From NCBI RefSeq assembly GCF_037892605.1, contig NZ_JBBKTU010000001.1:2790001-2854000 (forward strand): a stretch of DNA of 64,000 nucleotides, given 5' to 3'. The notes under the pieces were generated by a model. The model saw only the letters and a program-made list of their open reading frames with translations. It did not search any database and had not been told where the DNA came from. The position numbers and the translations under genes were made by a program. Source of the stretch: Lacibacter sp. H407. Lineage in GTDB: Bacteria; Bacteroidota; Bacteroidia; Chitinophagales; Chitinophagaceae. Shown here piece after piece: positions 1-9,928 of this stretch (the stretch's first letter is position 1; each line of letters begins with the position of its first letter).

Positions 1-3000
1 CCAGGTAATTCTTACGCCGGAATAAAACAAGATGGTTCAGGCTTTCATCACTGGACCGGATATCCATCCTATACATCGAATTTAAACAGCGTAGCAGAGA
101 TCATTTCCAATTTAAGGGAAACTTCTTTTCAAATAGACAATGCTGCCTACCTGCGACTAAGGGATGCAATCATGGCTCAGCTCATGTTTACCAATGATAA
201 TACCACGAGATTTTTAACGATGGGTGGAAGGAAGCCGGAGGAAGTTGCCACCACCATCAGCCGGTTTAGTTTGCGTAATATGGGAGTTGCCGGAGGAAGT
301 ATACTGGGTACTGGTGCATCAGATCCTGTGATAGCAACCTATTATAATCGTGTGTGGGGTGGTTACGCACCTTTTGGTAATAGTATAAAAGCTTCTTTTA
401 ACTCAGGTTATTTTCAGTTTAACCACAGCATGGCCGGTATATACAGAAAAGATGGATGGTTGGCTGTATGCAAGGGTTTTAACAATAATATGTTGGGTTC
501 AGAAATTTATCCGGATGCAAATCGTTTCGGGCGCTATCAAAGTTATGGTGCAGTAAATATCATTTATCCCGGAGATGCACTTACAGGAAATGGATACGAT
601 GTAACAACATGGGATTGGAATTTCACTCCCGGTGCAACAGTTATCAGGCTTCCCTGGAATAAATTGCATGGCGAGAAACAACGTATCGACGAACTGCAAC
701 AGAAAAGATTTGTTGGTTCTTTAAGTTTTATCAATAAGAACGGATCTTATCTGAAAGCCATTCAAGGAACGTATGGTTTGTTTGCAATGGATTTTCAGGA
801 AAGAACAGGCCAGGGATTTGGAACAGTCTATTCAACTGAAAATCATAACGCAACATTTGTGTTTAAAAAATCAGTGTTTGCGTTTGATAATATGTTGATT
901 TGTTTGGGCTCCAATATTGGTAACAACGATGCAGCGAATACCACTATGACAGCGTTGTATCAACGTAAAACATCAGCAGCAAAAGAACAGGTAACAGTTG
1001 ATGATAATTTATTGCCAACCGGCACTTACAACAACACTTATACCGATAATACCAACCACTGGATTGTAGATAATTACAACACCGGGTTTTATGTGTTTGC
1101 AGGAAGTGGTACAATTAAGCTATCAAAAGCCGATCAGCAAACACCACAACATGATAAGTTATTATCAGCTCAAACAATTACCAATAATCCTGTAGGAAAT
1201 TATGCGAAAGGATTTCTTGATCATGGAACAGCGCCGTCAAACAAATCGTACGAATACATTTGTATGCCGAATGCTACTGCTACAACGATGGTTGATTTAA
1301 ACAACCAGATAAGTACAGGCAACAAACCATATACGGTACACCGCCAGGACGGCATTGCACATATTGTAGAATACAAACCAACTGCTAACACGAATGCGAT
1401 ATTTGCATATGCTTTTTTCAGTGCGCTGTCCGGCATTAACAATAATGGATTATTGACAGGTGCTGATTATCCTTGCCTGGTCATGAGTAAATATGATACA
1501 GCACAAAAAACGTTTCAGATAGCAGTAAACAATCCTGATCTCGGATACAATTACAGATCAGATGCTGCATCTGTAACCAGGCAAATTAAAATCGCTATAA
1601 AAGGAACGAACTGGGAAGTTTCACAACCTCATGCGAATGCAAGTATAATTGATACAGCAAACGGAGAAACTATCCTACAATTTACAACAAGAGATGGATT
1701 ACCGGTAGAAATTGTGTTGAGCCGGGTTTTAGCTCAGCAAACAATCAGCTTTGATCCAATCGCTGAAAAAGCAACGACTGATACAGCTTTTATTTTAACG
1801 GCAACTGCATCGTCAGGTCTGCCTGTCAGCTACAGCAGTTCTAACACCGCTGTTGCGTTAGTAAAAGGCGACACCGTAGTTGTTGTTGGCAAGGGTACAG
1901 CAACGATTACAGCTTTCCAAAAAGGCAATGATCTTTATGATGCTGCCACATCCATACAAACACTAACTGTGAAGGATGTTGAACCTCCGGTTTTAACGGC
2001 TCCTGCAAATATTAACGTGCATACAGATGCGGGCATAGCTACTGCAAGTAATGTGTCGCTTGGATTAGCAACAGCCAGCGATAATGATGCTCTTCAGTCT
2101 GTAACCAACAATGCTCCGGCAATTTATCCGGTGGGTGTAACAGAGGTTACCTGGACGGCAACAGATGTTTCCGGAAATATTACAACCGCAATACAACTGG
2201 TAACTGTAACAGATAATGAAGCACCGGCATTGATTGTACCTGCAGAGCAAAATGTATGTTATCAAGGATCGAACTACCAGTTGCCGGTTTTAACAGCAAC
2301 AGATAATGTTGGTATTTCAACAATTCAATATACTATTTCAGGTGCTACTGAACGAAGTGGTAACGGAATAAATGCAAGCGGCTTGTTTGAAGAGGGTGTA
2401 TCAACCATTACATGGACAGTGACAGATATGTACGGTAATCAGTCAACCGCTGTTTGTACGGTAACCATTCATAACCGATTAACTGTAACTATTGCAGATG
2501 TTTTTGCAGTGAATGCAGCAATGGATTTAAAGAACACACTTTATTTAGGTTATGGTCCGTCATCATTATCCATTACGGCTACGCCGCAAGGTGGAGCCGG
2601 AGAGTATCGTTACAGTTGGAGCAGCGGAGAACAAACGCAGTCAATTGCAGTTGCAGATGCAGGAACCTATACAGTAACTGTTACTGATTTGAAAGGTTGC
2701 CAAACTTCTGCAGCGATACAAATAAATGTAGTAGATGTGCGATGCGGTAACAATGGCAATAAGGTAAGAGTTTGCCATAACAATAACAGTATTTGTATTT
2801 CATCTGAAGCAATACAGGAACATTTAAATCATGGCGATGCGCTGGGTGAGTGTGGTGTAGCAGGCAGAAGGGTTACTACTACATCTGAATCGAATATCGA
2901 GATCATGAAAGTATTTCCTAATCCTGTTCAGGATATGTTATTTGTTACAGTTCATATGCTGGATAAGAACGCAAACGTACAAGTTTATAATGCGCAGGGA

Positions 3001-3132
3001 ATGTTGGTGCGGAATGCAGCACTTGTGAAAACAAATCAGGGAATTTCATTGGGCGGATTGGCAGCAGGTATCTATTTTGTTCATGTTAAAAATGGTTTAG
3101 AATTAACCAGAAAGAAGATTGTAAAACTCTAA
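1..3132 (+). CDS. Polysaccharide lyase family 8, chondroitin-ABC-lyase-like, type IX secreted; 5' end outside window
   Basis: The reading frame is open from base 1, so the N-terminus lies upstream of the window. The start contains an (alpha/alpha) lyase segment with FHHWTGYPSY at 43-72. The second His (49-51) and the Tyr seven residues later (70-72) match the spacing of the catalytic His/Tyr pair of chondroitin ABC lyases, and GGRKP (Arg at 229-231) matches their catalytic Arg. A super-sandwich region follows to about 1700, including the GSE segment near 500. Then come a Big/MBG-like domain (1735-1975), a HYR domain (1975-2215), a second HYR-like domain (to 2480), a SprB-like repeat (2570-2720), a Cys/His motif (2760-2860) and a Por-type C-terminal sorting domain (2905-3132). 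PL8 enzymes cleave uronate-containing polysaccharides by beta-elimination. With the downstream GH88 this suggests depolymerisation of a glycosaminoglycan at the cell surface. The substrate within PL8 is uncertain. Confidence 0.82.
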   Translation, partial: PGNSYAGIKQDGSGFHHWTGYPSYTSNLNSVAEIISNLRETSFQIDNAAYLRLRDAIMAQLMFTNDNTTRFLTMGGRKPEEVATTISRFSLRNMGVAGGSILGTGASDPVIATYYNRVWGGYAPFGNSIKASFNSGYFQFNHSMAGIYRKDGWLAVCKGFNNNMLGSEIYPDANRFGRYQSYGAVNIIYPGDALTGNGYDVTTWDWNFTPGATVIRLPWNKLHGEKQRIDELQQKRFVGSLSFINKNGSYLKAIQGTYGLFAMDFQERTGQGFGTVYSTENHNATFVFKKSVFAFDNMLICLGSNIGNNDAANTTMTALYQRKTSAAKEQVTVDDNLLPTGTYNNTYTDNTNHWIVDNYNTGFYVFAGSGTIKLSKADQQTPQHDKLLSAQTITNNPVGNYAKGFLDHGTAPSNKSYEYICMPNATATTMVDLNNQISTGNKPYTVHRQDGIAHIVEYKPTANTNAIFAYAFFSALSGINNNGLLTGADYPCLVMSKYDTAQKTFQIAVNNPDLGYNYRSDAASVTRQIKIAIKGTNWEVSQPHANASIIDTANGETILQFTTRDGLPVEIVLSRVLAQQTISFDPIAEKATTDTAFILTATASSGLPVSYSSSNTAVALVKGDTVVVVGKGTATITAFQKGNDLYDAATSIQTLTVKDVEPPVLTAPANINVHTDAGIATASNVSLGLATASDNDALQSVTNNAPAIYPVGVTEVTWTATDVSGNITTAIQLVTVTDNEAPALIVPAEQNVCYQGSNYQLPVLTATDNVGISTIQYTISGATERSGNGINASGLFEEGVSTITWTVTDMYGNQSTAVCTVTIHNRLTVTIADVFAVNAAMDLKNTLYLGYGPSSLSITATPQGGAGEYRYSWSSGEQTQSIAVADAGTYTVTVTDLKGCQTSAAIQINVVDVRCGNNGNKVRVCHNNNSICISSEAIQEHLNHGDALGECGVAGRRVTTTSESNIEIMKVFPNPVQDMLFVTVHMLDKNANVQVYNAQGMLVRNAALVKTNQGISLGGLAAGIYFVHVKNGLELTRKKIVKL

Positions 3133-3328
3133 CGTTTTTTAGATTAGTCAAACAAATAAGGCAGATGTGCGGAAGGGTTTCTACTCTTCCTGCACTAAGC
3201 CCGAATAAAAAATTCGGAAACCACTGCATGTAACTTCAGAGCAAAAAGTCACCTCATCTACTGTTTTAATTACAAGGTTACTATGTGCGACCGTTTTACT
3301 AAAGACATTCAGTATCTTGAACAGGTAA

Positions 3329-3409
3329 AAAAAAGCGGCGTTCATGTTGAAACATCCCGATATACCTAACGAGGAAAGAGATGCTTCCGCAGCAGCAGTG
3401 CTTGCATCC
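3329..3409 (+). pseudogene. Possible GH88 (unsaturated glucuronyl hydrolase) fragment
   Basis: The 381-base gap 3133-3513 has no intact gene. In the frame opening after a stop at 3326-3328, positions 3335-3409 read AAFMLKHPDIPNEERDASAA followed by VLAS. In GH88 proteins a helix ending in a ...HP motif is followed by a P-x-x-W-D-F stretch and then RDASAAA-x-x-xS; the intact GH88 in this window has PRDASAAAIVSSALFELS. The fragment looks like these two blocks joined with the middle deleted. No further family similarity continues after 3409. The match is short and could be chance. Confidence 0.35.
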
Positions 3410-3418
3410 CGGAAGCAT
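3381..3418 (+). repeat. 9-bp perfect inverted repeat
   Basis: ATGCTTCCG at 3381-3389 is perfectly complementary to CGGAAGCAT at 3410-3418, with a 20-base loop. No T tract follows, so it is not a convincing terminator. It overlaps the end of the GH88-like fragment in the gap between the PL8 and beta-helix genes. Confidence 0.4.
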
Positions 3419-3513
3419 TGTTGCGTGCAAAACGTTCAACAGAAGAAAAATTTTTATTATGATTGAATAGTCGTTTTGTAAGACACTGAGTTTTTATAAA
3501 AAAGTTTCTCAAC

Positions 3514-5091
3514 ATGCGTAAATATATCGTTCTGTCAGCATTGCTTTTGTTAGGATTTTCTGCTATGGCGCAGTTTGCAGGAGTACCTTCAGAAGAAAAA
3601 AGGAAAAATATTATTGCAAATAAAATTGTCCGTTACACCGATTTTGGTGCAAAGGGTGATGGGAAAACGGATGATATAGAAGCAATTGTTGCTGCACATG
3701 CGTTTGCCAATCAATACCAGCTTTCTGTAAAAGCAGATGATGGAGCTACCTATTATATTGCTGGCAAAAACCGAACTGCAATCATTCAAACAAATACAGA
3801 TTTTGGTAAGGCAGCATTTATCATAGATGATACAAATGTTGAAAACCGTGAAGCACATGTCTTTATGGTTAGTTCAGTGAAGGAATCATTTAAACTCAAA
3901 GGCATTTCATCACTTAAAAAAAATCAAACAAAAATTGATGTGTCTTTGCCCGGCACTTGTTTAATAACTGTTACCGATACAAACGTAAAACGTTATATCC
4001 GTTTTGGTGCAAATCAAAATAACGGTTCTTCACAAACGGATATTTTTATGGTTGATAAAAACGGGAACGTTGATATGAACGCCCCGATCATTTGGGATTT
4101 TGATCAAATTACCGACATCACTGCTCTTCCAATTGATGAAACCACGTTAACCATCTCCGGCGGACGTTTCACTACGATAGCCAACAAAGCAGAATCAAAG
4201 TACACGTATTACAGCCGGGGAATCATCATCAAACGTTCCAATGTAATTCTAACGGGACTTGAACATCGTGTTACCGACGAAGGAGATCATGGAGCACCTT
4301 ATGGCGGCTTCATTACTATCAGAGACTGTTCGAATGTACGGGTTCAGAATACGCTGCTCACAGGTCATAAAGTGTATCAAACTATTGGGAACGCAGGCGT
4401 TCCGGTTTCTATGGGCAGTTACGACTTATCTCCATCCAGAGCCTTGAATGTTTCAATCGTAAACTGTCGCCAAACAAACGATATCAACGATAACAGGTAT
4501 TGGGGAATCATGGGCTCTAACTTCTGTAAAAATATTTTGTACGACAGTTGTACTTTTTCCAGATTTGATGCGCATCAGGGTGTTGCCAATGCTACTATCC
4601 GCAACTCAACGTTAGGACATCAGGGAATCAATGCAATTGGTAGTGGAAGTTTTATTGTAGAGAACTCCACTGTTTACAGTAGAAGCTTTATCAATTTGCG
4701 TAACGATTACGGCAGTACTTGGCAGGGAGAGCTCATCATCCGTAACTGTGTGTTCGTTCCTGCAGGTGGCAACGCTTCAAGCGCCAGTTTGATCAGCGGA
4801 TCTTATTCCGGTCAGCATGATTTCGGTTATACCTGTTATATGCCGGAGCGAATTACAATCGAAAACTTACGTGTCGACGATGCGAAACATCCAACGGACT
4901 ATCAAGGGCCTGCTATTTTTTCAAACTTCAATCCAAAGATGACTGGTGATACATATCAAGAGAAGTTTCCTTATGTAAAAACCAAGGAAGTTATACTCAG
5001 GAACGTGACAACGGTAAGCGGAAAGAGGTTGAGAGTTAGCGATAATATGTACATGTTTAAAGATGTTAAAGTAAAAAATGAAAATAGATAA
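3514..5091 (+). CDS. Secreted right-handed beta-helix protein, pectate-lyase-3 superfamily
   Basis: 525 residues. A signal peptide covers residues 1-20 with an AMA|Q-type cleavage site. YTDFGAKGDGKTDD (residues 41-54) is the characteristic N-terminal entry of the pectate-lyase-3/GH28-like beta-helix fold. The remainder shows beta-helix-like repeats (IRDCSNVRVQNTLL, ATIRNSTLG, IIRNCVF) on a stack of short strands. The fold hosts polysaccharide lyases (for example the chondroitin lyases of PL29 and the PL6 alginate/chondroitinase-B enzymes) and GH28-type hydrolases. I cannot assign a CAZy family by eye. Its place directly after a PL8 gene and upstream of a GH88 makes a uronate-polymer lyase plausible, but that is inference from context. 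Confidence 0.6.
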   Translation: MRKYIVLSALLLLGFSAMAQFAGVPSEEKRKNIIANKIVRYTDFGAKGDGKTDDIEAIVAAHAFANQYQLSVKADDGATYYIAGKNRTAIIQTNTDFGKAAFIIDDTNVENREAHVFMVSSVKESFKLKGISSLKKNQTKIDVSLPGTCLITVTDTNVKRYIRFGANQNNGSSQTDIFMVDKNGNVDMNAPIIWDFDQITDITALPIDETTLTISGGRFTTIANKAESKYTYYSRGIIIKRSNVILTGLEHRVTDEGDHGAPYGGFITIRDCSNVRVQNTLLTGHKVYQTIGNAGVPVSMGSYDLSPSRALNVSIVNCRQTNDINDNRYWGIMGSNFCKNILYDSCTFSRFDAHQGVANATIRNSTLGHQGINAIGSGSFIVENSTVYSRSFINLRNDYGSTWQGELIIRNCVFVPAGGNASSASLISGSYSGQHDFGYTCYMPERITIENLRVDDAKHPTDYQGPAIFSNFNPKMTGDTYQEKFPYVKTKEVILRNVTTVSGKRLRVSDNMYMFKDVKVKNENR

Positions 5092-5168
5092 TCGTTGTAT
5101 AATGATGCATCCTTTAGTAGAACAAAAAACAATCAATATTTCACCAGTTAATTTTTAAAATCTGTCAT

Positions 5169-6536
5169 ATGATGAAGCGAATGCAAAAAGCTTTTCTGTC
5201 CCGTACTTCAGTTTGGATGTTCACAGCGGTTATACTAAGTCTGAACGTTGCAAAGGCAAAAACGCCAAGGCATACATCTGAAACAGCTGCTGTTCAGCGT
5301 ATAGATAAACCTGCAGCTGCGGAGGCTGTTGTTGTGAAGGTGACAGCTGATCATAGTGATTGGCTGTACAAAATCAATGAAAAAGTTGTGTTTAAAATTT
5401 CTGTACTACAGGATGGCAAACCAATGAAGGGCGCAAAACTCAGTTACGAAATCGGACCTGAAAAAATGCCTCCTGTACAAACAGGGGAAGTGCAATTAAT
5501 TGGTTCGGATTTGGTACTTGACGGTGGTGCCATGCAAACAGGTGGTTTTCTTCGCTGCGTGGCAACGGTAGAATATGAGGGAAAAAAATTCAGGGGAATG
5601 GCAACTGCGGCCATAAGCCCTGAGTCAATTCAACCCACCACTGTTATGCCAAATGATTTTATGGAATTCTGGACCAAAGCCATTGAAGACAACAAAAAGA
5701 TACCCATGGATCTGCACATGGAACTTCAGCCGCAACTGAGTAACGACAAGGTAAATGTGTACCAGGTAAACATGCAAAACCATAAAGTCGGTATGCGTTT
5801 GTATGGAATGCTGAGCATGCCGAAAGCTCCGGGGAAATATCCGGCTGTGTTCAGGGTTCCCGGTGCAGGTGTTCGTCCGTATAAGGGTGATGTAAAGCTG
5901 GCCGAAAAAGGAATCGTTGTTTTTGAAATCGGCATTCACGGAATACCTGTTAACCTCGATTCGATAGTGTATGAAAATCTGCGCTTTGGTGCGTTGCTTG
6001 GTTATCCAACGTTTAACCTCGACAACCGTGATGAGTATTATTACAAGCGTGTTTACCTTGGTTGTTTACGTTCTGTCGATTTCATTTTTTCGTTACCAGA
6101 ATTTGATGGCAGCAACATGATCGTCATGGGAGGAAGTCAGGGTGGTGCATTGGCATTGGTAACAGCAGCATTGGACAAACGTGTGAAAACAATTTTGTGT
6201 ACACATCCCGCATTAAGTGATCTTACAGGATATCAAATTGGCAGAGCCGGTGGATGGCCGCACATGTTTGCTAAAAAAGAGCATTTAACCAAAGAGAAAA
6301 TTGAAACATCACGTTACTACGATGCAGTAAATTTTGCCCGACTCATTAGCATTCCTGGATTTTACTCGTTGGGCTACAATGATGAAACCACACCGCCTAC
6401 TTCTCTTTACGCTACGTTTAATAGTATTAAGGCGCCTAAAACATTTTTTATTGATAAGGAAACGGGGCATGCCGTTACGCAGGCGCAACGCAATAAACAA
6501 ATTGAATTTATTTTGCAAACATTGAAATTAAATTGA
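5169..6536 (+). CDS. Acetylxylan esterase/cephalosporin-C deacetylase-like (CE7-type) alpha/beta hydrolase
   Basis: 455 residues with an N-terminal signal peptide (hydrophobic stretch about residues 13-28). Residues about 60-150 form an extra N-terminal beta-sandwich-like domain, and the alpha/beta hydrolase domain follows. A complete catalytic triad is visible: nucleophile Ser323 in GGSQGG, Asp405 in GYNDETTPP and His434 in ETGHAV. The GGSQGG elbow with RxxxLGxxR-like segments and TPP after the Asp is typical of the AXE1/CE7 family, which removes acetyl groups from poly- and oligosaccharides. It probably deacetylates the target glycan in the periplasm. The start is the first of two adjacent ATGs (5169, 5172); either is possible. 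Confidence 0.75.
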   Translation: MMKRMQKAFLSRTSVWMFTAVILSLNVAKAKTPRHTSETAAVQRIDKPAAAEAVVVKVTADHSDWLYKINEKVVFKISVLQDGKPMKGAKLSYEIGPEKMPPVQTGEVQLIGSDLVLDGGAMQTGGFLRCVATVEYEGKKFRGMATAAISPESIQPTTVMPNDFMEFWTKAIEDNKKIPMDLHMELQPQLSNDKVNVYQVNMQNHKVGMRLYGMLSMPKAPGKYPAVFRVPGAGVRPYKGDVKLAEKGIVVFEIGIHGIPVNLDSIVYENLRFGALLGYPTFNLDNRDEYYYKRVYLGCLRSVDFIFSLPEFDGSNMIVMGGSQGGALALVTAALDKRVKTILCTHPALSDLTGYQIGRAGGWPHMFAKKEHLTKEKIETSRYYDAVNFARLISIPGFYSLGYNDETTPPTSLYATFNSIKAPKTFFIDKETGHAVTQAQRNKQIEFILQTLKLN

Positions 6537-6633
6537 TCATGATTCATTCAATAAAGACAACTTCAATGATGATCTACAGGTCTGTTGTTGCCAAATAAAT
6601 TTAAACCATAACTTCGGTTAAGATGAAGTCATC

Positions 6634-9600
6634 TTGCTGATAAAAAAATGTTCTGTGGGTAGATTGCTTTTAACTGTTGCTGTATTATGCTGGGGAATAC
6701 TCTGGAGTACGCCGGTATGCGCTCAGAAAAAGCTTTCGTTCAAACACTTTACTGTAGAAAACGGACTCTCTTCCCCATCTGTATTATCCATTACGCAAGA
6801 TCAGAAAGGATTCCTTTGGGTAGGAACAATGGATGGTTTAAATCGATATGACGGGAAAAACGTAAAAATTTACCGTTCGTTTTACAAGGACAATAGTATC
6901 GGTTCCCGCATAAAAATAAACAATACTCTTGCCGGACGAAAAAATGAACTATGGATCGGTACAAATAATGGATTATATCTTTATAACGATCTGACAGATA
7001 CGTTTATTTACTATGAGCATTCCGCTTCTGATAAAAGAAGTATTATCAGCAATAACATCAATTCTTTAGATAAAGACAGTAGTGGTGATATATGGGTAAG
7101 TACAGCAGAGGGATTGAATAAAATTGTACAAAACGATTCGTCTTATAGTTTCCTCCCTGTTCCATTCGAAAATGATAAAACCAGTGGTATAAAAAATATA
7201 CAATGTGTTTTTGAAGCGGGTAATGGTAAGATGATTGCAGGTACAAATGATGGCGTTGTTGTTTTTTTTAAATCGGATGTAAACGGGGCTGCTGTAAAAA
7301 TAAAGAGAGCCTTACAAGGTATTCCTGTGGTTTCTATAGTAAAAGATAAGCATCAAAACTTCTGGATAGGAACAAGGGGAAACGGTTTAATTAAAACCGA
7401 TCATGAATTCCGGATAGTAAAGCAGTACAACGAAGATAGCAAGCCTGTTGGCCTTCTCAGTAACATTATACGTAAACTCCGTATTGATACGGCCGGACGA
7501 ATCTGGATAGGAACATTGAAAGGCTTAAACCTGTTTTATCCTGAAATTGAAAAAATCGAATCGTATGCACATCATCCTGATGATGCACGGTCGCTAAACT
7601 TTAATTCGATATATGATCTGTTTGAAGACAGACAAGGTAATATCTGGATCGGTACTTATTTTGGCGGACTAAACTATGTGGAGTCTCTTACAACTCCGTT
7701 TATCGTTTATCAGAACGATACGAAAGGTAAAGGTGTAAGTAGTAATATTATCAGTGCAATCATTGAAGATCAACATAATAATTTATGGATTGGTACAGAG
7801 GCTGAAGGGCTGAACTACTATGACAGGAAGAGAAATATATTCGTCCGTTCAACGAATCCAAAAGATCCCAATTCATTTTTAACTTCTAACCTTGTAAAAG
7901 CGCTGTTGCTTGACAATAAGAAAAATTTGTGGGTAGGCATGTCAAGAGGCGGGGTTAACGTATTTGAACCATCCGGTAAAAAATGGAAAGAGTTTGGGCC
8001 TGACAAAGGAAGTAATACGATCAATTCAGAAAGTGTTTCATCCTTACTGCAAGATCATAAAAACCGGATATGGATCGGAACAGATGATAACGGTCTAAAT
8101 ATTTATGATGGTGCCAAAGGAAAACCTGAACAATTTGAAACGTTGTATCCGGGTAAGAATTTGTCTGACAGGGGAATTACCTGCATGTTTGAAGATTCAA
8201 TGCATAACATCTGGATTGGAACCGGTCAGGGATTAAACATGATCTCCTCAAATGGTGCCAAATTCATTCAATTCTTTCAAGGCAAACAACCCGATCAACT
8301 ACAATCAGATTTTATTACATGTATTACACAAGATCAAAATGGAATCATCTGGATCGGGACGTACATGGGGCTTTCTGCTTATGACCCGGATAAAAATAGT
8401 TTTACCACTTACACCATCACTGAAGGTCTTGCAGATAATAAAATCGCAGGTATCGTTGTTGATAACCGTAATAATTTATGGGTGAGTACAAATAATGGAC
8501 TTAACAGATTTGATCGGTTAAGGAAACAATTTTATTTATACGACTCACATGATGGTTTGCCGGGCAAAGTATTCAACTACCGTTCATTTTTCAAAGACAA
8601 ACAAGGCCATATTTTCTTTGGTACTCATAATGGGTTGGTGGAGTTTGATCCAAACAATGTTGAAATGAACAGGCAGGCCCCCGGCATTGTTCTAACGGAG
8701 CTTCGTATAAACGGGCTTCCGGTCAAAACGAATGATTCGTCCGGAATTCTAAAAGCTGATATTTCAGAGATAAATGAATTGATTCTTGATTACAGTCAAA
8801 ACGTGTTTTCGATTGAGTATGCTGTAATGAATTTTGTGAAACCATCAAAAAACAGGTCAGCCTATCTGCTGAAAGGATTTAATAAAGACTGGGTTTATAC
8901 TGATGCACATCATGCATCATTTACAAATTTGCAGCCGGGCACTTATTTCCTCATGATCAAAGGAGCAAATAATGATGGCGTGTGGAATGAGGTTCCTTAT
9001 CAAATCAAACTAAAAATACTTCCGCCACCATGGAAAACGTGGTGGGCTTATACGTTATATGCATTATTCGTTGCGTTGCTTGCATTCGGGATCATTTACT
9101 TTTTTGTTTCGAGAGCATCACTAAAGAGGGAAATCCGATATGAACATATGTTGAACCAGCAACAGCAGGAGCTTCATCAAATGAAGTTGGATTTTTTTAC
9201 ACATATCTCCCATGAAATCAGAACACCACTTACACTTGTAATTGGCCCTGTAGAAATGTTAATGAAAAAATTTTCAGGCAATACGATGGCGCAAAGTATG
9301 CTGAAGAATATTAAAAGTAATGCTGACCGACTGTTAACCCTCACCAATGATTTGCTGGACTTTCGAAAGGCAGAGGCTGGTTATACCAAATTGAAAATTG
9401 CCCGGTCAGATATTGCAGAATTTACAAAATCCGTTTTCGATAAATTTATTGGCGCCGCTGAGAAAAAAAATATTCATTACGATTATATATGTGATGAAAA
9501 AGAGCTGCTCGTCTATTTTGATGCACATCATCTTGAGATTGTACTTTCGAATTTGCTGGCGAATGCCATGAAATTTGCTCCTGAATCAGGAAAGGTTTCG

Positions 9601-9906
9601 GTGGCTGTAATAAAAACAGAACAGGAAAGTGTTGATATTGAAATATTCGATAATGGCTGTGGTATTCCACTTGAACATCAGGAACATATATTCACCCGTT
9701 TTTATCAGGCAAATACCGGCACCTCAAAAAGTGAAGGATCGGGTATAGGGTTGGCTTTTTCAAAGAAATTGGTAGAGTTGCACAAAGGAACACTTCGTTT
9801 CAAAAGCGGAAAGAACATGCAAACAGGTAATATGGAAACCCGTTTTATTGTTAACTTACGGCTTGGGAAGAATCATTTGAAAGATGATTATCCTGTGTTA
9901 GATTGA
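6634..9906 (+). CDS. Hybrid-two-component-type sensor histidine kinase with periplasmic two-propeller sensor, lacking receiver/AraC domains
   Basis: 1090 residues. A signal peptide is followed by about 14 propeller repeats carrying the recurrent IWIGT.xGLN motif (Reg_prop, residues about 30-680), a Y_Y_Y domain (about 690-795), one transmembrane helix (about 800-828), a HisKA domain with phospho-acceptor His860 in the H-box ISHEIRTPL, and a HATPase_c domain with the N-box (NLLANAMKFAP), G1 (DNGCGIP) and G2 (GSGIGLA) motifs. In typical HTCS regulators of Bacteroidota the same chain continues into REC and AraC domains; here it stops and those domains are encoded by the next gene, 22 bases downstream. 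The start is TTG: the in-frame stop at 6619-6621 leaves no ATG upstream, and the TTG gives a full signal peptide. It presumably senses an oligosaccharide released from the target glycan. Confidence 0.9.
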   Translation: MLIKKCSVGRLLLTVAVLCWGILWSTPVCAQKKLSFKHFTVENGLSSPSVLSITQDQKGFLWVGTMDGLNRYDGKNVKIYRSFYKDNSIGSRIKINNTLAGRKNELWIGTNNGLYLYNDLTDTFIYYEHSASDKRSIISNNINSLDKDSSGDIWVSTAEGLNKIVQNDSSYSFLPVPFENDKTSGIKNIQCVFEAGNGKMIAGTNDGVVVFFKSDVNGAAVKIKRALQGIPVVSIVKDKHQNFWIGTRGNGLIKTDHEFRIVKQYNEDSKPVGLLSNIIRKLRIDTAGRIWIGTLKGLNLFYPEIEKIESYAHHPDDARSLNFNSIYDLFEDRQGNIWIGTYFGGLNYVESLTTPFIVYQNDTKGKGVSSNIISAIIEDQHNNLWIGTEAEGLNYYDRKRNIFVRSTNPKDPNSFLTSNLVKALLLDNKKNLWVGMSRGGVNVFEPSGKKWKEFGPDKGSNTINSESVSSLLQDHKNRIWIGTDDNGLNIYDGAKGKPEQFETLYPGKNLSDRGITCMFEDSMHNIWIGTGQGLNMISSNGAKFIQFFQGKQPDQLQSDFITCITQDQNGIIWIGTYMGLSAYDPDKNSFTTYTITEGLADNKIAGIVVDNRNNLWVSTNNGLNRFDRLRKQFYLYDSHDGLPGKVFNYRSFFKDKQGHIFFGTHNGLVEFDPNNVEMNRQAPGIVLTELRINGLPVKTNDSSGILKADISEINELILDYSQNVFSIEYAVMNFVKPSKNRSAYLLKGFNKDWVYTDAHHASFTNLQPGTYFLMIKGANNDGVWNEVPYQIKLKILPPPWKTWWAYTLYALFVALLAFGIIYFFVSRASLKREIRYEHMLNQQQQELHQMKLDFFTHISHEIRTPLTLVIGPVEMLMKKFSGNTMAQSMLKNIKSNADRLLTLTNDLLDFRKAEAGYTKLKIARSDIAEFTKSVFDKFIGAAEKKNIHYDYICDEKELLVYFDAHHLEIVLSNLLANAMKFAPESGKVSVAVIKTEQESVDIEIFDNGCGIPLEHQEHIFTRFYQANTGTSKSEGSGIGLAFSKKLVELHKGTLRFKSGKNMQTGNMETRFIVNLRLGKNHLKDDYPVLD

Positions 9907-9928
9907 TTTGTTTGCCTAAACCAGTTCC

